Assembly: GCA_964016885.1 (NCBI GenBank)
Contig: OZ024744.1
Coordinates: forward strand, 115,219,302-115,283,301
From: Eledone cirrhosa
Lineage: Eukaryota; Mollusca; Cephalopoda; Octopoda; Eledonidae
Direction of reading: 5' to 3'
Length of the DNA: 64,000 nucleotides
In this document: piece after piece, positions 9,692 to 21,810 of the stretch
Position numbering within the stretch: position 1 is the stretch's first letter
Layout of the letters: every line of letters begins with the position of its first letter
Made by a program: the position numbers and the translations under genes
Notes under the pieces: generated by a model
The model's database searches: none
Told to the model about the DNA's origin: nothing
The model's input: the letters and a program-made list of their open reading frames with translations, nothing else

Positions 9692-10131
9692 TCATAATAT
9701 ACATGGATCATATGACATAGATTATATGATATACATATATATCATATGACATACATAGATCATATGACAGACTATATGATATACATATATTATATGACAG
9801 ACTATATGATATACATAGATGATATGACATAAATTACATTATATACATAGGTCATATACAAAGCTGATATGACATATAGATTATATGATATACATATATC
9901 ATATGACATATCTAATATACATATGACATTCACAGATCATAAGACAAACATATCATATGACATACATATATCATAAAATAAACATATATCATAAAATAAA
10001 CATATATCATATGACATACATATGACATTCACAGATCATAAGACAAACATATATCATATGACATACATATATCATATGACATACATATATCATAAAATAA
10101 ACATATATCATATGACATACATAGATCATAA
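9692..10131. repeat. Irregular palindromic tandem repeat, about 17-18 bp unit
   Basis: Variants of ATCATATGACATACAT recur about 25 times, many containing the self-complementary CATATG. Spacing is uneven, and some units change to TTATATGATATACAT or ATCATAAAATAAACAT. The reading frame through it on the minus strand is a shadow. Confidence 0.85.
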
Positions 10132-10916
10132 GTGCAATGGAAAATTTACAATGACAGAAAAATATAGAAAATGTTAAGAAAAAGTTAAATCTTACAGCCA
10201 GCCACCCCAACCCCCACAAAAATGTAAAATTGATACAAAATGCAACAGGAAATATCCCAGATGTCAAAGCGCAGTTCCCTATGGTTTAATTTACATATGA
10301 AAGAATGGAGAGGAAGAAAGATTTGTTAGGAAGTGTCTCCCTCTAAAGCAAGATATTAACTAGAGTATTCGCAATACTTTCTTAATAACTGCAAAATGTG
10401 TGTTTTATTGAAGAGAAGCAACAAAGAACAAATCCTATATTAATGACTAACTCGTCTAAATATTGGTTTCTCAATCTGACAAAGAATTGAATATTTAGTT
10501 TCAAACAGATCCCAACAGATTTACTGGGGTAAAATCACGAGCCCCTCACCCTAAAAAAAATAAGTGGGCTGATTTTAATGTCTAAAATTCTACAGTTGGT
10601 GAACATTCAAGTTTACACAACAAAATATGTTTTACTGTTGCAATTATAGAGAAATAAAAACATGAAAGGATATTATGATGTGGGGTTGATGGGGTGGTGG
10701 GGCTGGTGGCAGGAATAATGGGGTGTTTGTGGTAAAGGAGATACTAAACACATCAACTACGTCCAACATATTTTGTATAAAGAACATTTTTTAAATCTTA
10801 ATAAAACAGATGAAAAATATTTTCATTAACCAAACATTAAACAGGTCTCGAATTAATTAGATTAATAAACATGGAATAGAAAAATGGATTAGAACCAAGT
10901 AAAGGGATACATGTTT
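10132..10916. other. Spacer without a gene
   Basis: AT-rich sequence with one G-rich patch near 10680-10735. I see no exon or transposon signature. Confidence 0.5.
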
Positions 10917-13900
10917 AGTAATCTAGTGGTGATATAGTGTTTAGTTATCTAGTGATGACAGTGTTTAGTTATCTATGGATGACAGTGTTTAGTTATCTAG
11001 TGATGACAGTGTTTAGTTATCTAGTGATGACAGTGTTTAGTTATATAGTGATGACAGTGTTTAGTTATCTAGTGATGACAGTGTTTAGTTATCTAGTGAT
11101 GACAGTGTTTAGTTATATAGTGATGACAGTGTTTAGTTATCTAGGGATGACAGTGTTTAGTTATCTAGTGATGACAGTGTTTAGTTATCTAGTGATGACA
11201 GTGTTTAGTTATATAGTGATGACAGTGTTTAGTTATCTAGTGATGACAGTGTTTAGTTATCTAGGGATGGCAGTGTTTAGTTATCTAGTGATGACAGTGT
11301 TTAGTTATATAGTGATGACAGTGTTTAGTTATATAGTGATGACAGTGTTTAGTTATCTAGGGATGACAGTGTTTAGTTATATAGTGATGACAGTGTTTAG
11401 TTATCTAGTGATGACAGTGTTTAGTTATATAGTGATGACAGTGTTTAGTTATCTAGTGATGACAGTGTTTAGTTATCTAGGGATGACAGTGTTTAGTTAT
11501 CTAGGGATGACAGTGTTTAGTTATCTAGTGATGACAGTGTTTAGTTATCTATTAGTGATGACAGTGTTTAGTTATCTAGTGATGACAGTGTTTAGTTATA
11601 TAGTGATGACAGTGTTTAGTTATCTAGTGATGACAGTGTTTAGTTATCTAGGGATGACAGTGTTTAGTTATCTAGTGATGACAGTGTTTAGTTATCTAGT
11701 GATGACAGTGTTTACTTATATAGTGATGACAGTGTTTAGTTATCTAGTGATGACAGTGTTTAGTTATCTAGTGGTGATATAGTGTTTAGTTATCTAGGGA
11801 TGACAGTGTTTAGTTATCTAGTGATGACAGTGTTTAGTTATCTAATGATGACAGTGTTTAGTTATCTAGTGGTGACAGTGTTTAGTTATCTAGTGATGAC
11901 AGTGTTTAGTTATCTAGGGATGACAGTGTTTAGTTATCTAGTGGTGACAGTGTTTAGTTATCTAGGGATGACAGTGTTTAGTTATCTAGTGACGACAGTG
12001 TTTAGTTATCTAGTGATGACAGTGTTTAGTTATCTAGTGATGACAGTGTTTAGTTATCTAGTAGTGATGACAGTGTTTAGTTATCTAGGGATGACAGTGT
12101 TTAGTTATCTAGTGATGACAGTGTTTAGTTATCTAGTGATGACAGTGTTTAGTTATCTAGGGATGACAGTGTTTAGTAATCTAGTGATGACAGTGTTTAG
12201 TTATCTAGTGATGACAGTGTTTAGTTATCTAGTGGTGATATAGTGTTTAGTTATCTAGTGACGACAGTGTTTAGTTATCTAGTGATGACAGTGTTTAGTT
12301 ATCTAGTAGTGATGACAGTGTTTAGTTATCTAGTGACGACAGTGTTTAGTTATCTAGTGATGACAGTGTTTAGTTATCTAGTGATGACAGTGTTTAGTTA
12401 TCTATTAGTGATGACAGTGTTTAGTTATCTAGGGATGACAGTGTTTAGTTATCTAGTGATGACAGTGTTCAGTTATCTAGTGATGACAGTGTTTAGTTAT
12501 CTAGGGATGACAGTGTTTAGTAATCTAGTGATGACAGTGTTTAGTTATCTAGTGGTGATATAGTGTTTAGTTATCTAGTGACGACAGTGTTTAGTTATCT
12601 AGTGATGACAGTGTTTAGTTATCTAGTAGTGATGACAGTGTTTAGTTATCTAGTGATGACAGTGTTTAGTTATCTAGGGATGACAGTGTTTAGTTATCTA
12701 GTAGTGATGACAGTGTTTAGTTATCTAGGGATGACGGTATTTAGTTATCTAGTGATGACAGTGTTTAGTTATCTAGGGATGACAGTGTTTAGTTATATAG
12801 TGATGACAGTGTTTAGTTATCTAGTAGTGATGACAGTGTTTAGTTATCTAGGGATGACAGTGTTTAGTAATCTAGTGATGACAGTGTTTAGTTATCTAGT
12901 GATGACAGTGTTTAGTTATCTAGTAGTGATGACAGTGTTTAGTTATCTAGGGATGACGGTATTTAGTTATCTAGTGATGACAGTGTTTAGTTATCTAGTA
13001 GTGATGAAAGTGTTTAGTTATCTAGGGATGACAGTGTTTAGTAATCTAGTGATGACAGTGTTTAGTTATCTAGTGATGACAGTGTTTAGTTATCTAGTAG
13101 TGATGACAGTGTTTAGTTATCTAATAGTGATGACAGTGTTTAGTTATCTAGTAGTGATGACAGTGTTTAGTTATCTAGTGATGACAGTGTTTAGTAATCT
13201 AGTGATGGCAGTGTTTAGTTATCTAGTGATGACAGTGTTTAGTTATCTACTAGTGATGACAGTGTTTAGTTATCTAGGGATGACGGTATTTAGTTATCTA
13301 GTGATGACAGTGTTTAGTTATCTAGTAGTGATGACAGTGTTTAGTTATCTAGGGATGACAGTGTTTAGTTATCTAGTGATGACAGTGTTTAGTTATCTAG
13401 TAGTGATGACAGTGTTTAGTTATCTAGGGATGGCAGTTTTTAGTTATCTAGTGATGACAGTGTTTAGTTATCTAGTAGTGATGAAAGTGTTTAGTTATCT
13501 AGGGATGACAGTGTTTAGTTATCTAGTAGTGATGACAGTGTTTAGTTATCTAGTAGTGATGACAGTGTTTAGTTATCTAGGGATGACAGTGTTTAGTTAT
13601 CTAGGCATGACAGCGTTTAGTTATCTAGGGATGACGGTATTTAGTTATCTAGTGATGACAGTGTTTAGTTATCTTGTGCTGACAGTGTTTAGTTATCTAG
13701 TGATGACAGTGTTTAGTTATCTAGTGATGACAGTGTTTAGTTATCTAGTGATGACAGTGTTTAGTTATCTAGTGATGACAGTGTTTAGTTATCTAGTGAT
13801 GACAGTGTTTAGTTATCTAGTGATGACAGTGTTTAGTTATCTAGTGGTGACAGTGTTTAGTTATCTAGTGATGACAGTGTTTAGTTATCTATTAGTGATG

Positions 13901-16884
13901 ACAGTGTTTATTTATCTAGGGATGACAGTGTTTAGTAATCTAGTGATGACAGTGTTTAGTTATCTAGTGATGACAGTGTTTAGTTATCTATTAGTGATGA
14001 CAGTGTTTAGTTATCTAGTGATGACAGTGTTTAGTTATCTAGTGACGACAGTGTTTAGTTATCTAGTGATGACAGTGTTTAGTTATCTAGTAGTGATGAC
14101 AGTGTTTAGTTATCTAGGGATGACGGTATTTAGTTATCTAGGAATGACAGTGTTTAGTTATCTAGGGATGATGGTATTTAGTTATCTAGGGATGCCGGTG
14201 TTTAGTTATCTAGGGATGACGGTATTTAGTTATCTAGTAGTGATGACAGTGTTTAGTTATCTAGGGATGACGGTATTTAGTAATCTAGTAGTGATGACAG
14301 TGTTTAGTTATCTAGGGATGACAGTGTTTAGTTATCTAGGGATGACGGTATTTAGTTATCTAGTGATGACAGTGTTTAGTTATCTAGGGATGACGGTATT
14401 TAGTTATCTAGTAGTGATGACAGTGTTTAGTTATCTAGGGATGACGGTATTTAGTTATCTAGGGATGACAGTGTTTAGTTATCTAGGGATGACAGTATTT
14501 AGTTATCTAGTAGTGATGACAGTGTTTAGTTATCTAGGGATGACGGTATTTAGTTATCTAGTGATGACAGTGTTTAGTTATCTAGTGATGACAGTGTTTA
14601 GTTATCTAGTGATGACAGTGTTTAGTTATCTAGGGATGACGGTATTTAGTTATCTAGGGATGACGGTATTTAGTTATCTAGTAGTGACAGTGTTTAGTTA
14701 TCTAGGGATGACGGTATTTAGTTATCTAGTAGTGATGACAGTGTTTAGTTATCTAGGGATGACAGTGTTTAGTTATCTAGGGATGTTGGTATTTAGTTAT
14801 CTAGTGATGACAGTATTTAGTTATCTAGTAGTGATGACAGTGTTTAGTTATCTAGTGGTGACAGTATTTAGTTATCTAGTAGTGATGACAGTGTTTAGTT
14901 ATCTAGGGATGACGGTATTTAGTTATCTAGGGATGACAGTGTTTAGTTATCTAGGGATGACGGTATTTAGTTATCTAGTAGTGATGACAGTGTTTAGTTA
15001 TCTAGTAGTGATGACAGTGTTTAGTTATCTAGTAGTGATGACAGTGTTTAGTTATCTAGGGATGATGGTATTTAGTTATCTAGTGGTGACAGTATTTAGT
15101 TATCTAGTAGTGATGACAGTGTTTAGTTATCTAGGGATGACAGTGTTTAGTTATCTAGGGATGTTGGTATTTAGTTATCTAGTGATGACAGTATTTAGTT
15201 ATCTAGTAGTGATGACAGTGTTTAGTTATCTAGGGATGACGGCATTTAGTTATCTAGTAGTGATGACAGTGTTTAGTTATCTAGGGATGATGGTATTTAG
15301 TTATCTAGTGATGACAGTATTTAGTTATCTAGTAGTGATGACAGTGTTTAGTTATCTAGGGATGACGGCATTTAGTTATCTAGTAGTGATGACAGTGTTT
15401 AGTTATCTAGGGATGACGGTATTTAGTTATCTAGTGATGACAGTATTTAGTTATCTAGTAGTGATGACAGTGTTTAGTTATCTAGGGATGACGGTATTTA
15501 GTTATCTAGTAGTGATGACAGTGTTTAGTTATCTAGGGATGACGGCATTTAGTTATCTAGTAGTGATGACAGTGTTTAGTTATCTAGGGATGACGGTATT
15601 TAGTTATCTAGTAGTGATGACAGTGTTTAGTTATCTAGGGATGACGGTATTTAGTTATCTAGTAGTGATGACAGTGTTTAGTTATCTAGGGATGACGGTA
15701 TTTAGTTATCTAGTAGTGATGACAGTGTTTAGTTATCTAGTGGTGACAGTATTTAGTTATCTAGTAGTGATGACAGTGTTTAGTTATCTAGGGATGACGG
15801 CATTTAGTTATCTAGTAGTGATGACAGTGTTTAGTTATCTAGGGATGACGGTATTTAGTTATCTAGTAGTGATGACAGTGTTTAGTTATCTAGGGATGAC
15901 GGCATTTAGTTATCTAGTAGTGATGACAGTGTTTAGTTATCTAGGGATGACGGTATTTAGTTATCTAGTAGGGATGACAGTGTTTAGTTATCTAGGGATG
16001 ACAGTGTTTAGTTATCTAGTGATGACGGCATTTAGTTATCTAGTGGTGATGACAGTGTTTAGTTATCTAGGGATGACGGTATTTAGTTATCTAGTAGTGA
16101 TGACAGTGTTTAGTTATCTAGGGATGACGGTATTTAGTTATCTAGTAGTGATGACAGTGTTTAGTTATCTAGGGATGACGGTATTTAGTTATCTAGGGAT
16201 GACAGTGTTTAGTTATCTAGTAGTGATGACAGTGTTTAGTTATCTAGGGATGATGGTATTTAGTTATCTAGTAGTGATGACAGTGTTTAGTTATCTAGGG
16301 ATGACGGTATTTAGTTATCTAGTGATGACAGTGTTTAGTTATCTAGGGATGACGGTATTTAGTTATCTAGTGATGACAGTGTTTAGTTATCTAGGGATGA
16401 CGGTATTTAGTTATCTAGTAGTGATGACAGTGTTTAGTTATCTAGGGATGACGGTATTTAGTTATCTAGTAGTGATGACAGTGTTTAGTTATCTAGGGAT
16501 GACGGTATTTAGTTATCTAGTAGTGATGACAGTGTTTAGTTATCTAGGGATGACGGTATTTAGTTATCTAGGGAAGACAGTGTTTAGTTATCTAGTAGTG
16601 ATGACAGTGTTTAGTTATCTAGGGATGACAGTGTTTAGTTATCTAGGGATGACGGTATTTAGTTATCTAGTAGTGATGACAGTGTTTAGTTATCTAGGGA
16701 TGACGGTATTTAGTTATCTAGGGATGACGGTGTTTAGTTATCTAGGGATGACGGTATTTAGTTATCTAGTAGTGATGACAGTGTTTAGTTATCTAGGGAT
16801 GACGGTATTTAGTTATCTAGTAGTGATGACAGTGTTTAGTTATCTAGTGATGACAGTGTTTAGTTATCTAGTGTAGTGATGATA
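10917..16884. repeat. 6-kb minisatellite, 24-bp unit with 27-bp variant
   Basis: The basic unit is TTTAGTTATCTAG followed by TGATGACAGTG (24 bp). Many units are 27 bp because a TAG/AGT triplet is doubled (CTAGTAGTGATG). There are roughly 240 units. Variants include TATAG for TCTAG (common at the left end), GGGATG for GTGATG, and ACGGTATTT for ACAGTGTTT (common at the right end). From about 14.9 kb on, a 24-mer and a 27-mer alternate as a 51-bp dimer. Because almost every length change is a multiple of three, one plus-strand frame, MTVFSYLV repeated, stays open for 1437 codons at 12563-16876. I do not regard it as a protein gene. Confidence 0.97.
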
Positions 16885-16917
16885 TAAAGTAATACAATAG
16901 TCATCTATTATTAGTTA

Positions 16918-16955
<38 letters not shown>

Positions 16956-17040
16956 GAGGTTATATTTAATTTGTTTGGATTCAACAAGCTTAAACATTTT
17001 TATAACTGATATAAAGCACTCAACAGATAGTGGAGTAAAG
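16885..17040. repeat. Spacer with TA microsatellite
   Basis: A TA run of about 30 bp lies at 16923-16952. The rest is AT-rich and unremarkable. Confidence 0.6.
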
Positions 17041-17226
17041 GCGGCGGATTGGCAGTATCGGTAGAGGGTCGGACGCCATGCTTTCCAGCATAATTACGTC
17101 CCTTTATAATCTGAGTTCAAATCCCACCGAGGTTAACTTTGCCTTTCATCCTTACGGGGTCGATAAAATAAAGTACCAGTAATGCACTGGGATAATTGCT
17201 GGCCTTGTGCCTAAAGTAGAAACAAA
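17041..17226 (+). mobile_element. tRNA-derived octopod SINE
   Basis: It starts GCGGCGGATTGGCAGTATCG, has box B GTTCAAATC, GTCGATAAAATAAAGTACC and the end GCCTAAAGTAGAAACAAAT. It differs from the 8013 copy at scattered bases. It directly precedes a large fold-back element. Confidence 0.9.
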
Positions 17227-17234
17227 TATACAAT

Positions 17235-17915
17235 ATATTAATAAATGGAAACTATATTTATAAAACCATAATTATTTTATTATATATATTTCAAGGGCAA
17301 CAAAGGTAAATTATGGTGCGCTTTCATCAGATAAAATACAGATTTGTTTCATAAATAAATATTGACATACCCGGAAAAAAGACAACCTCAACGGTTGAAA
17401 TTCACTGGATAGGGGAGATAATTGAGGGTGACACAAAGTTGTGAGTGAGTATGGAAATGAGTGTCAGAAAAATTGAAAAAAACAACGGTTTATTTAAATT
17501 AAACTGTTGGAAGAAAATAGACCCTATTCTATCTACCTCCCTTTCAATATATCTTTTCTCTCTATCTCTATCCCTCTCAATGTTTTTCTCTTTATCTCTC
17601 TCCCTCTAAATTTTTTGTCTCTCCCTTTTACATCTATTTTCTTCTAACAGTTTAATTTAAATAAACCGTTGTTTCTTTCAATTTTTCCGACACTCATTTG
17701 CATACTCACTTACAACTTTGTATCACCCTCAATTATCTCCCCTATCCAGCGAATTTCAACCGTTGAGGTTGTCTTTTTTCCGGGTATGTCAATATTTATT
17801 TATAAAACAAATCTGTATTTTATCTGATGAAAGCACACCATAATTTACCTTTGTTGCCCTTGAAATATATATAATAAAATAATTATGGTTTTATAAATAT
17901 AGTTTCCATTTATTA

Positions 17916-17922
<7 letters not shown>
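17235..17922. repeat. Fold-back element with arms of about 285 bp
   Basis: The left arm (17235-17520) runs from TATATTAATAAATGGAAAC to CTGTTGGAAGAAAATAG. The right arm (17634-17922) is its near-perfect reverse complement, from CTATTTTCTTCTAACAG to TCCATTTATTAATATA. The loop of about 113 bp is CT-rich (TCTCTCTATCTCTATCCC). Few mismatches separate the arms, which suggests recent origin or conversion. It could be a hairpin MITE. I see no CAG-type ends or clear target duplication, and TA microsatellite borders its right side. Confidence 0.93.
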
Positions 17923-17975
<53 letters not shown>

Positions 17976-18024
17976 ATGTATATATATACATACATGCACA
18001 CATATATATATATATATATATGTA
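17923..18024. repeat. TA microsatellite
   Basis: Almost pure TA from 17923 to about 17970, then TATG/TACA and TA again to about 18024. Confidence 0.9.
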
Positions 18025-18364
18025 CGTATGGGTTTACTGAACGTTTATTATAATGCTCGGCTTGTTTGTAAACAAATAGCCCGAATTACGCCATACAATG
18101 TTTAGCAACCATCGTCGCCTTTTTGTTCAACACTGACAAAGAAACAATGTACTAGTTTCAAGCTTATTAGTTGTCATCAGCATTGTATACCTTCCTGTCA
18201 GATTATTGAACGTTTGAAAGTATATACTTTCCTTATGCATATTAATGGCTGAGCAGCCTAATTTGCATATCGAGTAAGTTAGTCGGCTGGGCATACTAAG
18301 AATGAGAAATGAAATTTCATTTCATTCTTTTCCATTTATATATATATATATATATTGTTTTTTT
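18025..18364. other. Non-coding sequence, probably old interspersed repeat
   Basis: It contains TGTTTGTAAACAAATA, an imperfect palindrome, and AATGAAATTTCATT near 18310. No gene is visible. I suspect an old repeat but cannot name it. Confidence 0.35.
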
Positions 18365-18830
18365 TCCAGCACCCTTGTTTTCACCGTCATCATTTAGTGA
18401 CTATTTTCCTTGCTAAGAAGTAGAATCAGTAGTTAATGAGAACTACTTACCTCTTAATTATACAATTTCCTGCACTCTATAGTGTACCTGGGTGTTTCTG
18501 GTCAAGGCACCAACACTAGTGAGGTTGCCTTTCCTGTCACCAAACACTCTGCAGTTTGTATTAGATGTGTTTATCAAGTAGCTCACCAACAGGGTTTGTT
18601 GTGCCCATGACACAACTGGAGAGTCCTTTCAGTTATTTCTAACCATGGTTTATACAGGTGGATGCCCTTCCTGTCACCAACCACTTTACAGATTTTGCCA
18701 TGTCATATATATATAGGTTTCTCCTTACCCTTTCTGGCATGGTTTCTACAGCTGGAAGCCCTTCTTAACACTTACCACTTTACAGAGTGTGCTGGGTGTG
18801 TTTTATCACCAGGACTAGTTTCCAGCCAAA
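18365..18830 (-). mobile_element. Two degenerate minus-strand LINE-tail fragments
   Basis: GTCATCATTTAGTGACTATT at about 18387, TGGATGCCCTTCCTGTCACC at about 18660 and TCTACAGCTGGAAGCCCTTC with CCACTTTACAGAGTGTGCTG near 18750 echo the reverse complement of the LINE tail. Two copies of the CCACTTTACAG block indicate two fragments or an internal duplication. The plus-strand reading frame across 18662-18910 is a shadow. Confidence 0.55.
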
Positions 18831-18897
18831 CACATAGACACATATTTGTTTCCTCAAGAGATTTTGTGATATGTGATTGCAATTGTTTATTGATTTC

Positions 18898-18914
18898 ATT
18901 ATTTAATTAATTAA
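18898..18914. repeat. Left target-site duplication of a SINE
   Basis: ATTATTTAATTAATTAA is identical to 19103-19119 on the far side of the SINE: 17 of 17 bases. Confidence 0.9.
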
Positions 18915-19102
18915 GGGCGGTGAATTGGCAGTATCAGTAGAGGGTCGGACGCCATACTTTGACACATAGAGTTACGACCCTTGCCATTCTGAGTTCAAAT
19001 CCCGTCGAGGTTAACTTTGCCTTTCATCCTTATGGGGTCGATAAAATAAAGTACCAGTAATATACTGGGTAATTGCTGGCCTTGTGCCAAAAAGTAGAAA
19101 CA
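18915..19102 (+). mobile_element. tRNA-derived octopod SINE with perfect target duplication
   Basis: It runs from GGGCGGTGAATTGGCAGTATC to GCCAAAAAGTAGAAACA and is bounded on both sides by the same 17-bp sequence. Its tRNA-like part is more diverged than in the other copies (CATACTTTGACACATAGAG), yet the duplication is intact. Confidence 0.93.
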
Positions 19103-19119
19103 ATTATTTAATTAATTAA
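19103..19119. repeat. Right target-site duplication of a SINE
   Basis: ATTATTTAATTAATTAA, the partner of 18898-18914. Confidence 0.9.
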
Positions 19120-20863
19120 TCTGCAAATAATTACGTATATTTTGTGATTGTATTTCATCAATTTGAAACCAACTTAGAAAAATGATTTAGCATGTCATCT
19201 TTGATTTTTCACTTAGCGAATATATATATTTGTATGTGTGTGTGTGAGTGAGTGTGTGTGTGCATGCATGCGTGTATGTGTGAGTGTGTGTGTGTATAAA
19301 ACAAACTGCTATAAATTTTCAAAGACTTGACGTGAGAAACTATAAGAATCTATGTTAAGATGAAACCAACTGAAACTACACACATATTCAGTCTCCCACC
19401 ACCCTCTCTCTCTCTCTCATATCATTAGTTCAAATGTATAGTTGTTATTTTGCATGTGAGTTATTTACTGTTGCATTCTGCAATGTGACAAGCATTAGAC
19501 TGTGAGCATTTTAAAGACAACAAACAGTTACTGACACGTCTGCTTATTCTAGGTTTTTTTTTTGTCAGAAAAGGCAACACCAATAGCAATATATAAAAAC
19601 CCATGCACTTGTCTTGCACTTCCAGCAAAAAATACAGAAAACAATGAAAAGTAAAACAAAAAAGAAATTTTTGTTAAATAATCTTAGAACAAAATATAAT
19701 AATTGAACCCTTTTGAAACCAAATCACCTAAAACCATCTCTGTTTCTATGATACAAAACTATTTTAAACTCTTTATATTTACCCAGACACCTTCCATCGT
19801 AATTTTATATAAGAACCTTTATTCATTATTTTCAAAATTATTTGAAAATCATAGTCATTGTCTTTCATTAAAAATATGATAATGAATGGGTTAATTATTT
19901 TGAAAGTTTTAACCATGATTCAATTTTGAATGTTCTATGAGACAGAAAACTTTGGCTGCCATCATATAGTTTTGGAATAAAGGGTTGTTTTTATTATTGT
20001 TGCTGCTAATATTGTTTTTTAACCCCAACTTTGATCATGAAAATCTATAATCAATAATCAAAGTTATTCCATCTGTAGTCATCCTGGGCCAGATTTGGTT
20101 GTTAACAATGTATATGTTTCATAGATTTAAAAAGTGGTTGAAATTGGTACTATTAAAATATATCAGATTGTGGCAGAAGAAGCAGAAAGAATCAATGTCT
20201 CAGTAAAATGATTGTAAATGTCATCTAGAATATTCTAACTATGGATGATGTACCAACTCCACACCACGGACTTCATTTCCAATCTGATCTATCCCCTCCC
20301 CACTTATCTACTATAATTATTTAAACTAACATCTGTTGAAAATGAATGTATTTAAAGAGCAAAATATTAATTAAAGTAAATAAACCAAATAATAAATGAG
20401 ATATTGATTAAAAACATAATTTGAAATAGATTTACTGTTTTCAGGAATGTTAATAATAATAATAATAAAAAAGATGGATGAAATAAAAATTAAAAAATAA
20501 TAATGATATGACAGAAGTTGTAAGAATTACTAAAAGTAGAGAAGATTTGTGAGTAGAAGCAAGTAGAGTGAAGTTGTGCTAGAATATATGTTGAGTGTTG
20601 ATGGTGGTAAAGAAGGTGGAGAAAGAGGAGAAGAAAAACATGTTGATAATAGTAGTGGCGGTGATGGAGAATGAAGATAAACTAAGAAGGGTAAAGTGTA
20701 GAAATCTATATAGTTTTGAAATCTAGGAGCAAAATATCTTATATATATTAAAGTATGGGGTTAACTGAACAGGGATGTGTGGACCACATTATGGTCTGTT
20801 GGTTGTGAAACAGATAAAAAGAAGCACTCAACAACCTGTATAAATGGTACAAGACGGAGCATT
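19120..20863. other. AT-rich region without a gene
   Basis: A TG microsatellite lies at about 19226-19300 and a short CT run near 19405. The rest is AT-rich with no frame above about 60 codons and no recognisable exon or element. It may be intron or intergenic DNA. Confidence 0.5.
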
Positions 20864-21326
20864 ATATATTAATAAAAGATCAGAGGCTATATTCAGTTAA
20901 TTCCAGTTTATCTAAAACTCTGCTATACATATTACACTGAGGACTATCAGTTAAGATAGCCTGAGCTTTTCAGACGGCAAAACCTAAAATAAACATTGAA
21001 AGTTCCTTAGAAACCTTTAAATTTGGAAAAATTCAATAATTTTCTCTTTATGAGACAGGGACCAGCAGAAAGTATGTTGTTTCTTCTGCAGGAACCAGTT
21101 TTAGAAGAAACAACACACTTTCTGCTGGTCCCTTTTTCATAAGGAGAAAATTATTGAATTTTTCCAAATTTAAAGGTTTCTAAGGAACTTTCAATGTTTA
21201 TTTTAGGTTTTGCTGACTAAATAGCTCAGGTTATCTTAACTGATAGTCCTCAGTGAAATATGTATAGCAGAGTTTTAAATAAACTGGAATTAACTGAATA
21301 TAGCCTCTGATCTTTTATTAATATAT
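20864..21326. repeat. Fold-back element with arms of about 220 bp and a 15-bp loop
   Basis: The left arm (20864-21087) includes AAAGATCAGAGGCTATATTC and GGGACCAGCAGAAAGT. The right arm (21103-21326) carries their reverse complements, ACTTTCTGCTGGTCCC and GAATATAGCCTCTGATCTTT. The loop is GCAGGAACCAGTTTT. A few mismatches and small indels separate the arms (for example around CAGACGGCAAAACC against GGTTTTGCTGACTAAA). The transcript of either strand would form a long hairpin. Confidence 0.93.
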
Positions 21327-21534
21327 GTATACACACATAAATATAGTGGTAAGAAACTCTCAGCGAGTGTTTTGGGCCTTAATTCCTTACACTCTAAGGG
21401 AGCCAGGCTGTCCATGTCATGATACCTGGATGTCCTTCTGCTGATATTTAGTCATATATATATATATATATATATATACACTGTAGTATAAGTTTGATAT
21501 AAATATCCAAGGGTAAGAGCACTCAGTCCATAGG

Positions 21535-21747
21535 TTAAGTATAATTAGTTACAACAGTGATATATATACAGGTACTTAAGTTTCGTTGGATAATACTCCC
21601 CAACTCATTCAGCCTGTTATATAATTAAAAGTGTGTGGGAAACCATTTTTAATTACATAACAGACTGAAAGGGTTGGGGAGAGTATAACCCGAACGAAAC
21701 TTAAGTACCTGTATATATATATCACTGTTGTAACTAATTATACTTAA
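21535..21747. repeat. Fold-back element with arms of about 100 bp
   Basis: The left arm (21535-21630) has TTAAGTATAATTAGTTACAA and CAGGTACTTAAGTTTCGTT. The right arm (21646-21747) has AACGAAACTTAAGTACCTG and TTGTAACTAATTATACTTAA with several mismatches in the middle. The loop is about 15 bp. Confidence 0.9.
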
Positions 21748-21810
21748 CTACCTGTATATATCACTACTCTAACTAATTATATATACACACACATGCACAC
21801 GTGTGTGTGT

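Noticed and set aside
12563..16876. A 1437-residue MTVFSYLV repeat protein
   Set aside because: It is the stop-free frame of a 24/27-bp minisatellite. Stops appear in the left part and many units carry replacement changes. Kept as a finding, not as a gene.
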